This document shows, one piece after another, positions 34,404 through 42,868 of a DNA stretch of 64,000 nt (position 1 is its first letter; the number at the start of each line of letters is the position of its first letter). The position numbers and the translations under genes were made by a program. Origin of the DNA: Streptomyces sp. SAI-135 (GTDB taxonomy: Bacteria > Actinomycetota > Actinomycetes > Streptomycetales > Streptomycetaceae); NCBI RefSeq assembly GCF_029893805.1, contig NZ_JARXYP010000002.1:7068001-7132000 (forward strand), written 5' to 3'. The notes under the pieces are model-generated. The model saw only the letters and a list, made by a program, of their open reading frames with translations. It was not told where the DNA came from and made no database searches.

Positions 34404-35175
34404 GACGGCGGATCTCCCCACGCAGTTCTTCGGTGATCTCACGGGCCAGTTCGGCCACGGGCGCGTCCTCGATGCGGCGCGGCTGCGGAATGTCGACCGT
34501 CCACTCGCGCGCGATCCGGCCGGGACGCGAGGACAGCAGGATCACGCGCTGCGCGAGCCGTACCGCCTCCCGCACGTTGTGCGTGACGAACAGGACGGAC
34601 AGGCCGGTCTCCGCCCAGATCCGGGTGATCTCGTCGTGCAGCACGTCCCGTGTGATGGCGTCGAGGGCCGCGAACGGCTCGTCCATCAGCAGCAGGTTGC
34701 TCTCCTGCGCGAGCGCGCGGGCCAGTGCCACGCGCTGGCGCATACCGCCCGACAGCTCGTGCACGCGCTTGCCGTACGCGCCCTTCAGCCGGACCAGTTC
34801 GAGCAGCTCCTCGGCCTTGCCGCGCCGGTCGGGCTTGGGAACTCCCCTGAGCTTCAGGGCGAGTTCGATGTTCTTGCCCGCGGTCAGCCACGGGAAGAGG
34901 GCGTGTTCCTGGAACATCAGGGCGGGGTGGCCGTCGGTGGTGATGCCACCCGCGCTGGGCTGGTCAAGCCCCGCCACCAGGTTCAGCAGCGTGGACTTGC
35001 CGCAGCCCGAGGCCCCCAGGAGGGTGACGAACTCGCCCGGCGCGACATCGATGCTGACGTCGTCCAGGACGAGCTGCTGTCCGCCCGGTCCCGCGAAGGA
35101 CTTCGAGACGTGGTCGAGACGCGCGGCGTACTCGACCGTCTCGTCGGCCTTGGCGAGCGTCGTGGTCGTGGCCAT
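34390..35175 (-). CDS. Sulfonate-type ABC transporter ATPase
   Basis: A 261-residue SsuB/TauB-like ATPase. Walker A is LLGASGCGKSTLLNLVAG, the Q-loop LMFQEHALFPWLT, the signature HELSGGMRQRVALARALA, Walker B NLLLMDEPFAALD, and the switch His VLFVTHNVREAV. The ATG at 35175 follows an almost ideal AGGAGGTGA, so it is preferred over the in-frame GTG at 35184 that lies within that ribosome site. It powers uptake with the neighbouring permease and binding protein. Confidence 0.93.
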   Translation of the reverse strand: MATTTTLAKADETVEYAARLDHVSKSFAGPGGQQLVLDDVSIDVAPGEFVTLLGASGCGKSTLLNLVAGLDQPSAGGITTDGHPALMFQEHALFPWLTAGKNIELALKLRGVPKPDRRGKAEELLELVRLKGAYGKRVHELSGGMRQRVALARALAQESNLLLMDEPFAALDAITRDVLHDEITRIWAETGLSVLFVTHNVREAVRLAQRVILLSSRPGRIAREWTVDIPQPRRIEDAPVAELAREITEELRGEIRRHGQH

Positions 35176-35208
35176 GGTCGTCACCTCCTGGGAATCATCG
35201 GGACGGGG

Positions 35209-36312
35209 TCAGCTGGTGCCGAGACCGGCGGCGTCGACCGTGGACTCGCCCTCGGCCTTGAGGACCTTGTTGAGGATCGTGAGGTCGTAGATCCCGTTCA
35301 GGTCGGGCTTCTCCAGCAGACCGGCCTTGACCGCGTGCTCCGCCTCGGTGTCGAGGGTGGCGGCCAGCGGGTCGTTGGTGAACTGGATCGACTTCCACGC
35401 CGGGTCCAGGACCGCGGGCTTGAGCGCCTTGCCGGAGTCCGCCTCCAGCTGCTTGTTGGCCGCCGCCTTCGCCTCGTCCGGGTTGGCGTTGATCCACTTG
35501 TTGGCTTCCACCGACGCCCTCAGGACGGCCTCGACCGCCTTCGGGTGCTCCTTGAGGAAGTCCTGCCGCACGATGATGTTCGTGATCACGAACTTCTTGT
35601 CCGGCCACAGCGACGACTCGTCGAGCAGCACCTTCGCGCCCTCGGCGACCAGCTTGGAGGCGGTCGGCTCCGGCACCCAGGCGCCGTCGATGGACCCGGA
35701 CTTGTAGGCGTCCGGCGTGATCTTGTTGTCGGTGCGGACGACGGTGACGTCACCCTTGCCGCTCTGCGCGTCGACCTTCCAGCCCTGCTCGGAGATCCAG
35801 TTGAGGAACGCCACGTCCTGGGTGTTGCCCAGCTGCGGCGTCGCGATCTTCTTGCCCTTGACGTCCTTCAGGGACTTGATCTTGTCCGGGTTGACGACCA
35901 GCTTCACACCGCCCGAGGCCGAACCGCCGATGATCTTCAGGCTCTTGCCGCCCGACTTGACGTAGCCGTTGATCGCGGGGGAGGGGCCGATCCAGCCGAT
36001 GTCGATCGACTTGGAGTTGAGCGCCTCGATCTCGGACGGGCCGGCGTTGAAGGTCGCGTACGAGGCCTTGGTGGCCCCGAGTTCCTTCTGGAAGAAGCCC
36101 TTGTCCACCCCGACGAGCGCGGTGCCGTGGGTGAGGTTGCCGAAGTAGCCGATCTTGACGGAGTCGAGTCCGTCGATCTTCTTGGCGCCGGCGGCGACCT
36201 TGGCGGTGTCGTCGTCCTTCGCCTCGGAGCCGTAACCGCAGGCGGCGAGCGTGAGAAGCGGGAGCGCGGCCATGACCGCGAGGGAGCGGCGAAGAACTGA
36301 TGTAGCAGGCAC
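35209..36312 (-). CDS. Sulfonate-type ABC substrate-binding lipoprotein
   Basis: A 367-residue SsuA/TauA-like binding protein. The signal peptide ends at lipobox LTLAAC, and the mature part shows VKIGYFGNLTHGTALVGVDK, DIGWIGPSPAINGYVKSGG and KKIATPQLGNTQDVAFLNW, all typical of sulfonate or aromatic-sulfonate binders. The start is GTG 36312 after AGAGGAA. It lies 33 bp before the ATPase gene and downstream of cysN, consistent with sulfur-limited expression of the whole set. Confidence 0.92.
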   Translation of the reverse strand: MPATSVLRRSLAVMAALPLLTLAACGYGSEAKDDDTAKVAAGAKKIDGLDSVKIGYFGNLTHGTALVGVDKGFFQKELGATKASYATFNAGPSEIEALNSKSIDIGWIGPSPAINGYVKSGGKSLKIIGGSASGGVKLVVNPDKIKSLKDVKGKKIATPQLGNTQDVAFLNWISEQGWKVDAQSGKGDVTVVRTDNKITPDAYKSGSIDGAWVPEPTASKLVAEGAKVLLDESSLWPDKKFVITNIIVRQDFLKEHPKAVEAVLRASVEANKWINANPDEAKAAANKQLEADSGKALKPAVLDPAWKSIQFTNDPLAATLDTEAEHAVKAGLLEKPDLNGIYDLTILNKVLKAEGESTVDAAGLGTS

Positions 36313-36428
36313 GGGAGGTGTTCCTCTCGGAGGCCCGGCGGTCACGGTCTCTCAGGTCGTGGCCGGGAGGTCGGCAGGTCTGCGTCTACGGCGGTGGGGG
36401 GTGAGGGCGCGCAAGCGGTGCGCGTACG

Positions 36429-36533
36429 TCAGCGCACACATCGCGCCACTCCGCCCTGCCCGCTGCCGAGCGCGCCGCTGCCTACGCGGCCGCCCTCCTT
36501 CGCGAACGTGGAGAAGTAGTCGGTGGAGTTCAT
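36429..36533 (-). CDS. Possible 34-residue small protein after cysN
   Basis: The open frame starts at ATG one base after the cysN stop codon and begins MNSTDYFSTFAKEGGRVGSG. Third codon positions are nearly all G or C over the first 25 codons, as in real genes here. A GGGTGG inside the cysN end could act as ribosome site. The product is Gly-rich with one Cys near the end. I do not recognise it. It could equally be the remains of an untranslated spacer. Confidence 0.35.
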   Translation of the reverse strand: MNSTDYFSTFAKEGGRVGSGALGSGQGGVARCVR

Positions 36534-36534
36534 G

Positions 36535-37863
36535 TCAGAAGTCCCACCCGTCGTCCTCGGACTCGTCCTTGACGGGCTCCGGGGAAGCGAACGACTCGCC
36601 GACCATGCCCGCGGTGAGCGTGGTGCCGTCGTTCGGGTCGATCAGGATGAACGAGCCGGTGCGCCGGGAGTCCGAGTAGGAGTCGACGGGCAGCGGCTCG
36701 GCGGTACGGATCTTCACCCGGCCGATGTCGTTGGCGACGAGCTGTCCCGGGTGCGGGTGCAGGGACAGGTCGGCGAGCGTGAGCCGGGACGGGATGTCCT
36801 TGACGATCGCCTTGACCGTGCGGGTGCCGTGCTTGAGCAGCACACGGTGGCCCACGGTCAGCGGGGCGTCGGCCACGTGGCAGACGGTCGCCTCGATGTC
36901 CTGGGTGGTCGGCGGGGCGTCCTTGCTGGGCACCAGCAGGTCGCCGCGCGAGATGTCGATGTCGTCCTCCAGGAGGACCGTCACCGACTGGGTCGTCCAG
37001 GCCACGTCGACCGGCTCACCGAGCAGGTCGATCCCGGCGATCTTCGTGGACCGGCCCGAGGGCAGCACCGTGACCTGCTCGCCGACCCGGAAGGAACCGG
37101 CGGCGATCTGACCGGCGTAACCCCGGTAGTCGGGGTGCTCCGCGGTCTGCGGCCGGATCACGTACTGGACGGGAAGCCGGGCGTGGCAGTGGGACAGGTC
37201 GTGGGTGACCGGGACCGTCTCCAGGTGCTCCAGGACGGTCGGACCGCCGTACCAGTCCATGTTGGCCGACGGCTCCACCACGTTGTCCCCGGCGAGCGCC
37301 GAGATCGGGATCGCGGTGACCTCGGGCACGCCCAGCTCGGTCGCGTACGCCGTGAACTCCTCGGCGATCGCGGCGAACACGGACTCCTGGTAGTCGACGA
37401 GGTCCATCTTGTTGACCGCGAGCACCACGTGCGGCACCCGCAGCAGCGCCGCGAGGGCCGCGTGCCGGCGGGTCTGCTCCACGACACCGTTGCGGGCGTC
37501 GATCAGGATCACCGTCAGCTCGGCCGTGGAGGCACCCGTCACCATGTTGCGGGTGTACTGCACATGGCCGGGGGTGTCGGCGAGGATGAACCGGCGGCGC
37601 GGGGTGGCGAAGTAGCGGTAGGCCACGTCGATGGTGATGCCCTGCTCCCGCTCGGCCCGCAGGCCGTCCGTCAGCAGCGCCAGGTCCGGGCCCTCGGCGC
37701 CCCGGCTCGCCGACGCCCGCTCCACGGCCTCCAGCTGATCGGTCAGGATCGACTTGGAGTCGTGCAGCAGCCGGCCCACGAGCGTGGACTTGCCGTCGTC
37801 GACCGAACCGGCGGTCGCGAACCGCAGCAGGGTCGTCTCGGTGAGTTCCGTGGTCGTGCTCAT
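36535..37863 (-). CDS. cysN: Sulfate adenylyltransferase subunit 1 (GTPase) CysN
   Basis: A 442-residue GTPase that, with CysD, makes adenosine 5'-phosphosulfate from ATP and sulfate. GTPase motifs are GSVDDGKSTLVGRLLHD (G1), REQGITIDVAYR (G2), ADTPGHVQYTRNM (G3) and AVNKMDLVDY (G4). Elongation-factor-like domains 2 and 3 follow. There is no C-terminal APS kinase domain, in keeping with the separate cysC upstream. It starts at ATG 37863, 2 bp after the cysD stop. Confidence 0.95.
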   Translation of the reverse strand: MSTTTELTETTLLRFATAGSVDDGKSTLVGRLLHDSKSILTDQLEAVERASASRGAEGPDLALLTDGLRAEREQGITIDVAYRYFATPRRRFILADTPGHVQYTRNMVTGASTAELTVILIDARNGVVEQTRRHAALAALLRVPHVVLAVNKMDLVDYQESVFAAIAEEFTAYATELGVPEVTAIPISALAGDNVVEPSANMDWYGGPTVLEHLETVPVTHDLSHCHARLPVQYVIRPQTAEHPDYRGYAGQIAAGSFRVGEQVTVLPSGRSTKIAGIDLLGEPVDVAWTTQSVTVLLEDDIDISRGDLLVPSKDAPPTTQDIEATVCHVADAPLTVGHRVLLKHGTRTVKAIVKDIPSRLTLADLSLHPHPGQLVANDIGRVKIRTAEPLPVDSYSDSRRTGSFILIDPNDGTTLTAGMVGESFASPEPVKDESEDDGWDF

Positions 37864-37865
37864 GC

Positions 37866-38804
37866 TTAGAAGTACCCCTCGCGCTTACGGTCTTCCATCG
37901 CGGCCTCGGACATCTTGTCGTCGGCGCGGGTGGCGCCCCGCTCGGTCAGCCGGGAGGCGGCGATCTCGGCGATGACCTGCTCCAGCGTCACCGCGTCCGA
38001 GTCGACCGCGCCCGTGCAGGACATGTCACCGACGGTCCGGTAGCGCACCAGGCGCTTCTCGACGCTCTCACCGTCCTTCGGGCCGCCCCACTCGCCGGCC
38101 GTCAGCCACATGCCGTTGCGCGAGAACACCTCACGCTCGTGCGCGAAGTAGATCTCCGGCAGCTCGATCCCCTCACGGGCGATGTACTGCCAGACGTCCA
38201 GCTCGGTCCAGTTGGACAGCGGGAAGACCCGGACGTGCTCACCGGGGGCGTGGCGGCCGTTGTACAGGTTCCACAGCTCGGGGCGCTGGCGGCGCGGGTC
38301 CCACTGGGAGAACTCGTCGCGCAGCGAGAACACCCGCTCCTTGGCGCGGGCCTTCTCCTCGTCCCGGCGGCCACCGCCGAAGACCGCGTCGAACCTCTCG
38401 GCCTGGATCTTCTCCGTCAGCGGCAGCGTCTGGAGCGGGTTGCGGGTCCCGTCCGGACGCTCCTTGAGCACACCGCGGTCGATGTAGTCCTGTACGGAGG
38501 CCACATGCAGGCGCAGCCCATGGGCGGCGACCACACGGTCCCGGTACTCAAGGACCTCGGGGAAATTGTGTCCGGTGTCCACATGCAGCAGCGAGAACGG
38601 GATCGCCGCGGGCGCGAACGCCTTGAGCGCCAGATGCAGCATGACGATGGAGTCCTTGCCGCCGGAGAACAGGATCACCGGCCGCTCGAACTCACCCGCC
38701 ACCTCACGGAAGATGTGCACGGCCTCGGACTCGAGGGCGTCCAGGTGGGACAGGGCGTACGGAGCCTCCGTGCCCTCCGCCACCTTGGCAACGGTCGTCG
38801 TCAT
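37866..38804 (-). CDS. cysD: Sulfate adenylyltransferase subunit 2 CysD
   Basis: A 312-residue PP-loop enzyme that forms APS with CysN. The pyrophosphate loop is VILFSGGKDSIVMLHLALKA; LLHVDTGHNFPEVLEYRDR and FSQWDPRRQRPELWNLYNGR are further CysD blocks. ATG 38804 has its own AGAGGGGA ribosome site, and the length is standard. However the upstream cysC has no stop codon and reads straight into this gene, so CysD could be made alone, as a CysC-CysD fusion, or both. The stop is TAA, unusual for this window. Confidence 0.95.
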   Translation of the reverse strand: MTTTVAKVAEGTEAPYALSHLDALESEAVHIFREVAGEFERPVILFSGGKDSIVMLHLALKAFAPAAIPFSLLHVDTGHNFPEVLEYRDRVVAAHGLRLHVASVQDYIDRGVLKERPDGTRNPLQTLPLTEKIQAERFDAVFGGGRRDEEKARAKERVFSLRDEFSQWDPRRQRPELWNLYNGRHAPGEHVRVFPLSNWTELDVWQYIAREGIELPEIYFAHEREVFSRNGMWLTAGEWGGPKDGESVEKRLVRYRTVGDMSCTGAVDSDAVTLEQVIAEIAASRLTERGATRADDKMSEAAMEDRKREGYF

Positions 38805-39338
38805 GCCAGGTCCCCTCTCGGTGAGCAGCGCGTGGACCGCCGCCGCGGACTCGGTCACGGTCTGGTTCTGCGACTCGATCCGCAGATCGGGCGTCTCGGG
38901 CTCCTCGTACGGGTCGTCGACCCCGGTCAGCCCGGAGAGTTCACCCGCCGCCTGCTTGGCGTACAGGCCCTTCACATCGCGTACGGAGCACACCTCGACC
39001 GGGGTCGCCACATGGATCTCCAGGTACGCGGCGCCACTGTCCTGGTGGCGCTTGCGCACCGCCTCACGGCTGTCGGCGTAGGGCGCGATGACCGGGACCA
39101 GCGCCTTGACGCCGTTGCGGGCGAGCAGTTCGGCGAGGAAGCCGATGCGCTGCACGTTGGTGTGCCGGTCCTCGCGGCTGAAGCCGAGGCCCGCGGAGAT
39201 GAACTCGCGGATCTCGTCGCCGTCGAGCACCTCGACGAGGTGGCCCTCCTCGCGCAGCCGGCCGGCCAGCTCGTACGCGATGGTGGTCTTGCCGGCACTC
39301 GGCAGACCCGTGAGCCAGACGGTGGCTCCGGTCGTCAC
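38805..39338 (-). CDS. cysC: Adenylylsulfate kinase CysC, reading in frame into cysD (no stop)
   Basis: APS kinase that phosphorylates APS to PAPS. Walker A is VWLTGLPSAGKTTIAYELAG, and LDGDEIREFISAGLGFSRED, RHTNVQRIGFLAELLARNG and KGLYAKQAAGELSGLTG are family blocks. The preferred start is GTG 39338, 7 bp after GAGGAG; an upstream ATG at 39365 overlaps the cysH stop. The coding part given here ends at the cysD ATG because no stop lies between them (HALLTERGPG then Met of CysD). One fewer base in GAGAGGGGACCTGGCATGA would restore a TGA stop overlapping that ATG. Confidence 0.9.
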
Positions 39339-39361
39339 GTGCAACTCCTCGGTAGATGTCG

Positions 39362-40072
39362 TCATCCGTGCAGCCCGCACTCGGTCTTGGCGCGTCCGGC
39401 CCAGCGGCCGGCGCGCGCGTCCTCGCCCTCCAGGACACGGCGGGTGCAGGGGGCGCAGCCGACGGACGCGTAGCCGTCCATCAGCAGGGGGTTGGTGAGC
39501 ACGCCGTGCTCCTGGACGTACGCGTCCACGTCGTCCTGGGTCCAGCGGGCGATCGGGGAGACCTTGACCTTCTGCCGCTTCTCGTCCCAGCCGACGACCG
39601 GGGTGTTCGCCCGGGTCGGGGACTCGTCGCGGCGCAGCCCGGTCGCCCAGGCCACGTAGTCCTTCAGGCCCCGCTCCAGCGGCTCGACCTTACGGAGCCT
39701 GCAGCACAGGTCGGGGTCGCGGTCGTGCAGCCTGGGGCCGTACTCGGCATCCTGCTCGGCGACCGTCTGACGCGGGGTCAGCGTGATGACGTTGACGTCC
39801 ATCACGGCCTCGACGGCGTCCCGGGTGCCGATGGTCTCCTCGAAGTGGTAGCCGGTGTCGAGGAAGACGACGTCCACGCCCTTCATCGCGCGGGACGCGA
39901 GATGGGCGACCACCGCGTCCTCCATCGACGAGGTCACGCAGAAACGCCTGCCGAAGGTGTCGACCGCCCACTGGAGGATCTCCAGCGCGGAGGCGTCCTC
40001 CAGGTCGCGGCCCGCCTGCTCGGCGAGCGCCTTGAGATCGTCGGTCGTGCGCTCTTCCTGAATCGCGGTCAT
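39362..40072 (-). CDS. cysH: Phosphoadenylyl/adenylyl-sulfate reductase CysH
   Basis: A 236-residue reductase that makes sulfite. CVTSSMEDAVVAHLAS is the PP-loop region and FLDTGYHFEETIGTRD the substrate region. It contains CC in DPDLCCRLRKVEPL and CAPC in YASVGCAPCTRRVLEGE, the four cysteines of a [4Fe-4S] cluster. This indicates the APS-reductase type of CysH. The C-terminus ends TECGLHG with the catalytic Cys. The presence of cysC leaves the APS/PAPS choice uncertain in vivo. The ATG overlaps the upstream small gene (ATGA). Confidence 0.93.
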   Translation of the reverse strand: MTAIQEERTTDDLKALAEQAGRDLEDASALEILQWAVDTFGRRFCVTSSMEDAVVAHLASRAMKGVDVVFLDTGYHFEETIGTRDAVEAVMDVNVITLTPRQTVAEQDAEYGPRLHDRDPDLCCRLRKVEPLERGLKDYVAWATGLRRDESPTRANTPVVGWDEKRQKVKVSPIARWTQDDVDAYVQEHGVLTNPLLMDGYASVGCAPCTRRVLEGEDARAGRWAGRAKTECGLHG

Positions 40073-40248
40073 ATCCGGTCTCCCCCTGCGTCGGTGGGCT
40101 GAAGGCCACGGGCGAGCAGCCCGAGGAACTTCAACTGGAATGCGCGGTTGCACGCCGCGCATTCCCAGGAGCCGTGGCTCTGCTCGCTGGGACGCAGGTC
40201 CTCGTCGCCGCAGTAGGGGCAGTAGAACGGGGCGGCCCGCTCGCTCAT
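40069..40248 (-). CDS. Small zinc-ribbon protein between cysH and sulfite reductase
   Basis: A 59-residue protein with two CxxC pairs, FYCPYCGDEDLRP and WECAACNRAFQLKF, which should bind one zinc. Such a gene sits at the same place in Streptomyces sulfur operons I recall, but its role is not known to me; it might aid sulfite reductase or cofactor handling. It overlaps sulfite reductase and cysH by ATGA junctions on both sides, so it is translated with them. Confidence 0.85.
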   Translation of the reverse strand: MSERAAPFYCPYCGDEDLRPSEQSHGSWECAACNRAFQLKFLGLLARGLQPTDAGGDRI

Positions 40249-41942
40249 GACAGAGCCTCCTCGGAGGCGCGGGAGGCCCAGGCGGCGAAGCGCTCGCCGT
40301 CCTCGCGCTCGGCCTGGTACCGCTTCAGGACCCGCTCGACGTAGTCGGGCAGTTCCTCGGAGGTGACCTTCAGACCGCGCACCTTGCGGCCGAACCCGGC
40401 CTCCAGTCCGAGCGCGCCGCCCAGGTGCACCTGGTAGCCCTCGACCTGCTCGCCCCGGTCGTTGAGGACGAGCTGGCCCTTGAGACCGATGTCCGCCACC
40501 TGGATACGGGCGCAGGCGTTGGGGCAGCCGTTGAGGTTGATGGTGAGCGGCTCGTCGAAGTCGGGGATGCGGCGCTCGAGTTCGTCGATCAGCTGCGAGC
40601 CGCGCGCCTTGGTCTCGACGATGGCGAGCTTGCAGTACTCGATGCCGGTGCAGGCCATGGTGCCGCGCCGGAAGGACGAGGGCCTGGCCGTCAGGTCCAG
40701 CGCCTCCAGGGCCTCGACGAGCGGCTGGACCTGCGCCTCCTCGACATCGAGGATGATCATCTTCTGTTCGACGGTGGTCCGGATCCGGCCCGAGCCGTGG
40801 GCCTCCGCGACCTCGGCGATCTTCGTCAGCGTGGTGCCGTCGACGCGGCCGACGCGCGGGGCGAAACCGACGTAGAAGAGGCCGTCGTTCTGGCGGTGCA
40901 CGCCGACGTGGTCGCGCCAGCGGCCCGTGGGCTCGGCGGGCGCGGGGCCGTCGACCAGCTTGCGCTTGAGGTAGTCGTCCTCCAGGACCTGGCGGAACTT
41001 CTCCGGGCCCCAGTCGGCGACGAGGAACTTCAGACGGGCGCGGTTGCGCAGCCGGCGGTAGCCCCAGTCGCGGAAGATGCCGACCACGCCGGCCCACACC
41101 TCGGGCACCTCGGCCAGCGGCACCCAGGCACCGAGCCGCACGCCGAGCTTCGGGTTGGTGGACAGGCCGCCGCCGACCCACAGGTCGAAGCCGGGCCCGT
41201 GCTCGGGATGCTCGACACCGACGAACGCGACGTCGTTGATCTCGTGGACCACGTCGAGGAGCGGGGAGCCGGAGATCGCCGTCTTGAACTTGCGGGGCAG
41301 GTTGGAGAACTCCTTGCTGCCGATGTACCGCTCGTGGATCTCGTCGATCGCCCAGGAACCGTCGATGATCTCGTCCTCGGCGATGCCGGCGACCGGCGAG
41401 CCGATGACGACACGCGGGCAGTCGCCGCAGGCCTCGGTGGTGGAGAGACCGACCGCCTCCAGGCGGTTCCAGATCTCCGGGACGTCCTCGATGCGGATCC
41501 AGTGCAGCTGGATGTTCTGCCGGTCGGTGACGTCGGCGCTGCCGCGCGCGAACTCCTCGGAGATCTCGCCGATGACGCGGAGCTGCTGGGTGGTGAGGCG
41601 TCCGCCGTCGATCCGCACCCGCAGCATGAAGTACTTGTCGTCCAGCTCCTCCGGCTCCAGGATCGCGGTCTTGCCGCCGTCGATCCCGGGCTTGCGCTGG
41701 GTGTACAGGCCCCACCAGCGCATGCGGCCGCGCAGGTCGTTGGGGTCGATCGAGTCGAAGCCGCGCTTCGAGTAGATCGTCTCAATGCGTGTCCGCACGT
41801 TGAGACCGTCGTCGTCCTTCTTGAACTGCTCGTTGCCGTTCAGCGGGGTGTGGTGCCCCGCGGCCCACTGACCCTCACCGCGGTGACGGCTCACCTTGCG
41901 GCGGGGCGCTGCGGCAGCAGGGTTCTGCGGGGTGGCGGCCAT
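40245..41942 (-). CDS. Ferredoxin-dependent sulfite (nitrite/sulfite) reductase
   Basis: A 565-residue siroheme and [4Fe-4S] enzyme that reduces sulfite to sulfide. Cluster ligands are CTGIEYC and CPNAC (in INLNGCPNACARIQVADIG). Siroheme-pocket arginine blocks include RVRIDGGRLTTQQLRVIGE and TDRQNIQLHWIRIEDVP. YTQRKPGIDG and ACGDCPR match the Tyr and Cys that are cross-linked in M. tuberculosis SirA. It is the first large gene of the sulfur unit; the leader peptide lies 125 bp upstream. Nitrite reductase is the alternative, but cysH and cysC context favours sulfite. Confidence 0.94.
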   Translation of the reverse strand: MAATPQNPAAAAPRRKVSRHRGEGQWAAGHHTPLNGNEQFKKDDDGLNVRTRIETIYSKRGFDSIDPNDLRGRMRWWGLYTQRKPGIDGGKTAILEPEELDDKYFMLRVRIDGGRLTTQQLRVIGEISEEFARGSADVTDRQNIQLHWIRIEDVPEIWNRLEAVGLSTTEACGDCPRVVIGSPVAGIAEDEIIDGSWAIDEIHERYIGSKEFSNLPRKFKTAISGSPLLDVVHEINDVAFVGVEHPEHGPGFDLWVGGGLSTNPKLGVRLGAWVPLAEVPEVWAGVVGIFRDWGYRRLRNRARLKFLVADWGPEKFRQVLEDDYLKRKLVDGPAPAEPTGRWRDHVGVHRQNDGLFYVGFAPRVGRVDGTTLTKIAEVAEAHGSGRIRTTVEQKMIILDVEEAQVQPLVEALEALDLTARPSSFRRGTMACTGIEYCKLAIVETKARGSQLIDELERRIPDFDEPLTINLNGCPNACARIQVADIGLKGQLVLNDRGEQVEGYQVHLGGALGLEAGFGRKVRGLKVTSEELPDYVERVLKRYQAEREDGERFAAWASRASEEALS

Positions 41943-42067
41943 GGTTCTACGTCCTTCGGGACAGGCGGAAAGCGGCTCTTACCTGCGCGTACGGGCGCAC
42001 GGGAGTACCTGCGCGTCATTGCGCGGAAAGGAGAGAGTGAGAAGTTGTCGGGTGACGCTGCGGCTCG

Positions 42068-42151
42068 TCAGCGCACCGGACAGATGGCGCTGGACATGCG
42101 GCCGAGGTCGACGTGCCGCCGACTCACCAAGGCAATTCCAGTTCCAGACAT
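42068..42151 (-). CDS. Leader peptide upstream of the sulfite reductase operon
   Basis: A 27-residue frame starting MSGTGIALV and continuing SRRHVDLGRMSSAIC, then three residues and TGA. The SRRHVDL...IC core matches, from memory, small leader peptides found upstream of sulfur-assimilation genes in Streptomyces. A single Cys codon near the end fits a ribosome-mediated attenuator that senses cysteine supply, as proposed for such leaders in actinobacteria. The spacer to the sulfite reductase ATG (41943-42067) is about 125 nt and could fold into alternative hairpins. Too short for automatic gene calling. Confidence 0.8.
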   Translation of the reverse strand: MSGTGIALVSRRHVDLGRMSSAICPVR

Positions 42152-42173
42152 GACGGAAGCGTGTCACGGCGAT

Positions 42174-42188
42174 CTGGACACAGTCCAG
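42174..42188. promoter_or_regulatory. Palindrome upstream of the sulfur leader peptide
   Basis: CTGGACACAGTCCAG has 6-bp arms around ACA, 22 bp upstream of the leader ATG, next to an AT-rich GATAAAG on the coding strand. It is placed to act as an operator for the sulfur operon promoter. Regulator unknown. Confidence 0.4.
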
Positions 42189-42204
42189 CTTTATCCGCCA
42201 TGTG

Positions 42205-42239
42205 GACACCCTTGTCTCGGCAGGCGAGACGAGGGTGTC
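42205..42239 (-). terminator. Hairpin terminator after the GNAT gene
   Basis: Arms GACACCCTTGTCTCG and CGAGACGAGGGTGTC pair over 15 bp with one non-Watson-Crick position around a 5-nt loop. It lies 40 bp downstream of the GNAT stop and upstream of the sulfur operon promoter, so it should stop read-through into that operon. Confidence 0.65.
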
Positions 42240-42278
42240 GTTGGTCACAAAGATCGCGGGACCTCTTGTTCCCGCAGG

Positions 42279-42851
42279 TCAGGCCGGGTACGCCCCGGGC
42301 CAGGGGCCCGGCGCGGGCACCTCCGCCTCCTCCTCGACCTTGGTGTCGAAGAGCTGGAAGCCGCGCCGCTGGTAGTTGGCCATCGCGTGCTCGCCGTCCT
42401 TGGAGCAGGTGTGCAGCCAGACCCGCTTGGTGTCCGTCAGCCCCGGCCAGCGGTCGGCGAGGTCCCAGGCGCGGGCGGTGCCGTAGGAGAGGAGGTGGCC
42501 GCCGATCCGCCGGCCGCGGAAGGCCGGGATCAGACCGAAGTAGACGATCTCCACGACCCCGTCGTCCTGGGGCTCCAGCTCGACGTAACCGGCGGGCGTG
42601 CCGTGGTCGTAGGCCACCCAGGTCTCCACGCCCGGCCGCTCCAGGTGCTCCCGCCACCGTGCGTACGTCCAGGAGAGCCGGTCGGTCCAGCGGATGTCGC
42701 CGCCCACGGACGCGTAGAGGAAACGGCTGAACTCGGGGGAGGGGATCTCCGCCCGGTGGATGCGGACGTCACCCTCCGGGGGTTCGGCCGGGAGGAGGTC
42801 GGTGGGGGCGGTCTGTTCCAGGGACCAGGTGGTCACGGGGATGTTCGGCAT
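42279..42851 (-). CDS. GNAT family N-acetyltransferase
   Basis: A 190-residue acetyl-CoA-dependent acyltransferase. The core is AGYVELEPQDDGVVEIVYFG (beta4), LIPAFRGRRIGGHLLSYGTA (motif A, acetyl-CoA pyrophosphate loop), and MANYQRRGFQLFDTKVEEE (motif B). The substrate is unknown. The ATG at 42851 lies 17 bp after the secreted-protein stop without a clear ribosome site, so it may depend on translation of that gene. Confidence 0.88.
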   Translation of the reverse strand: MPNIPVTTWSLEQTAPTDLLPAEPPEGDVRIHRAEIPSPEFSRFLYASVGGDIRWTDRLSWTYARWREHLERPGVETWVAYDHGTPAGYVELEPQDDGVVEIVYFGLIPAFRGRRIGGHLLSYGTARAWDLADRWPGLTDTKRVWLHTCSKDGEHAMANYQRRGFQLFDTKVEEEAEVPAPGPWPGAYPA

Positions 42852-42868
42852 GCCGGTCAGGGAATCAT

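Noticed and set aside
36352..36441. 29-residue frame (begins MCALTYAHRL) upstream of the sulfonate-binding lipoprotein.
   Set aside because: An N-terminal Cys made a leader peptide tempting, but it is Arg-rich, overlaps another small frame and lacks the SRRHVDL-type core.
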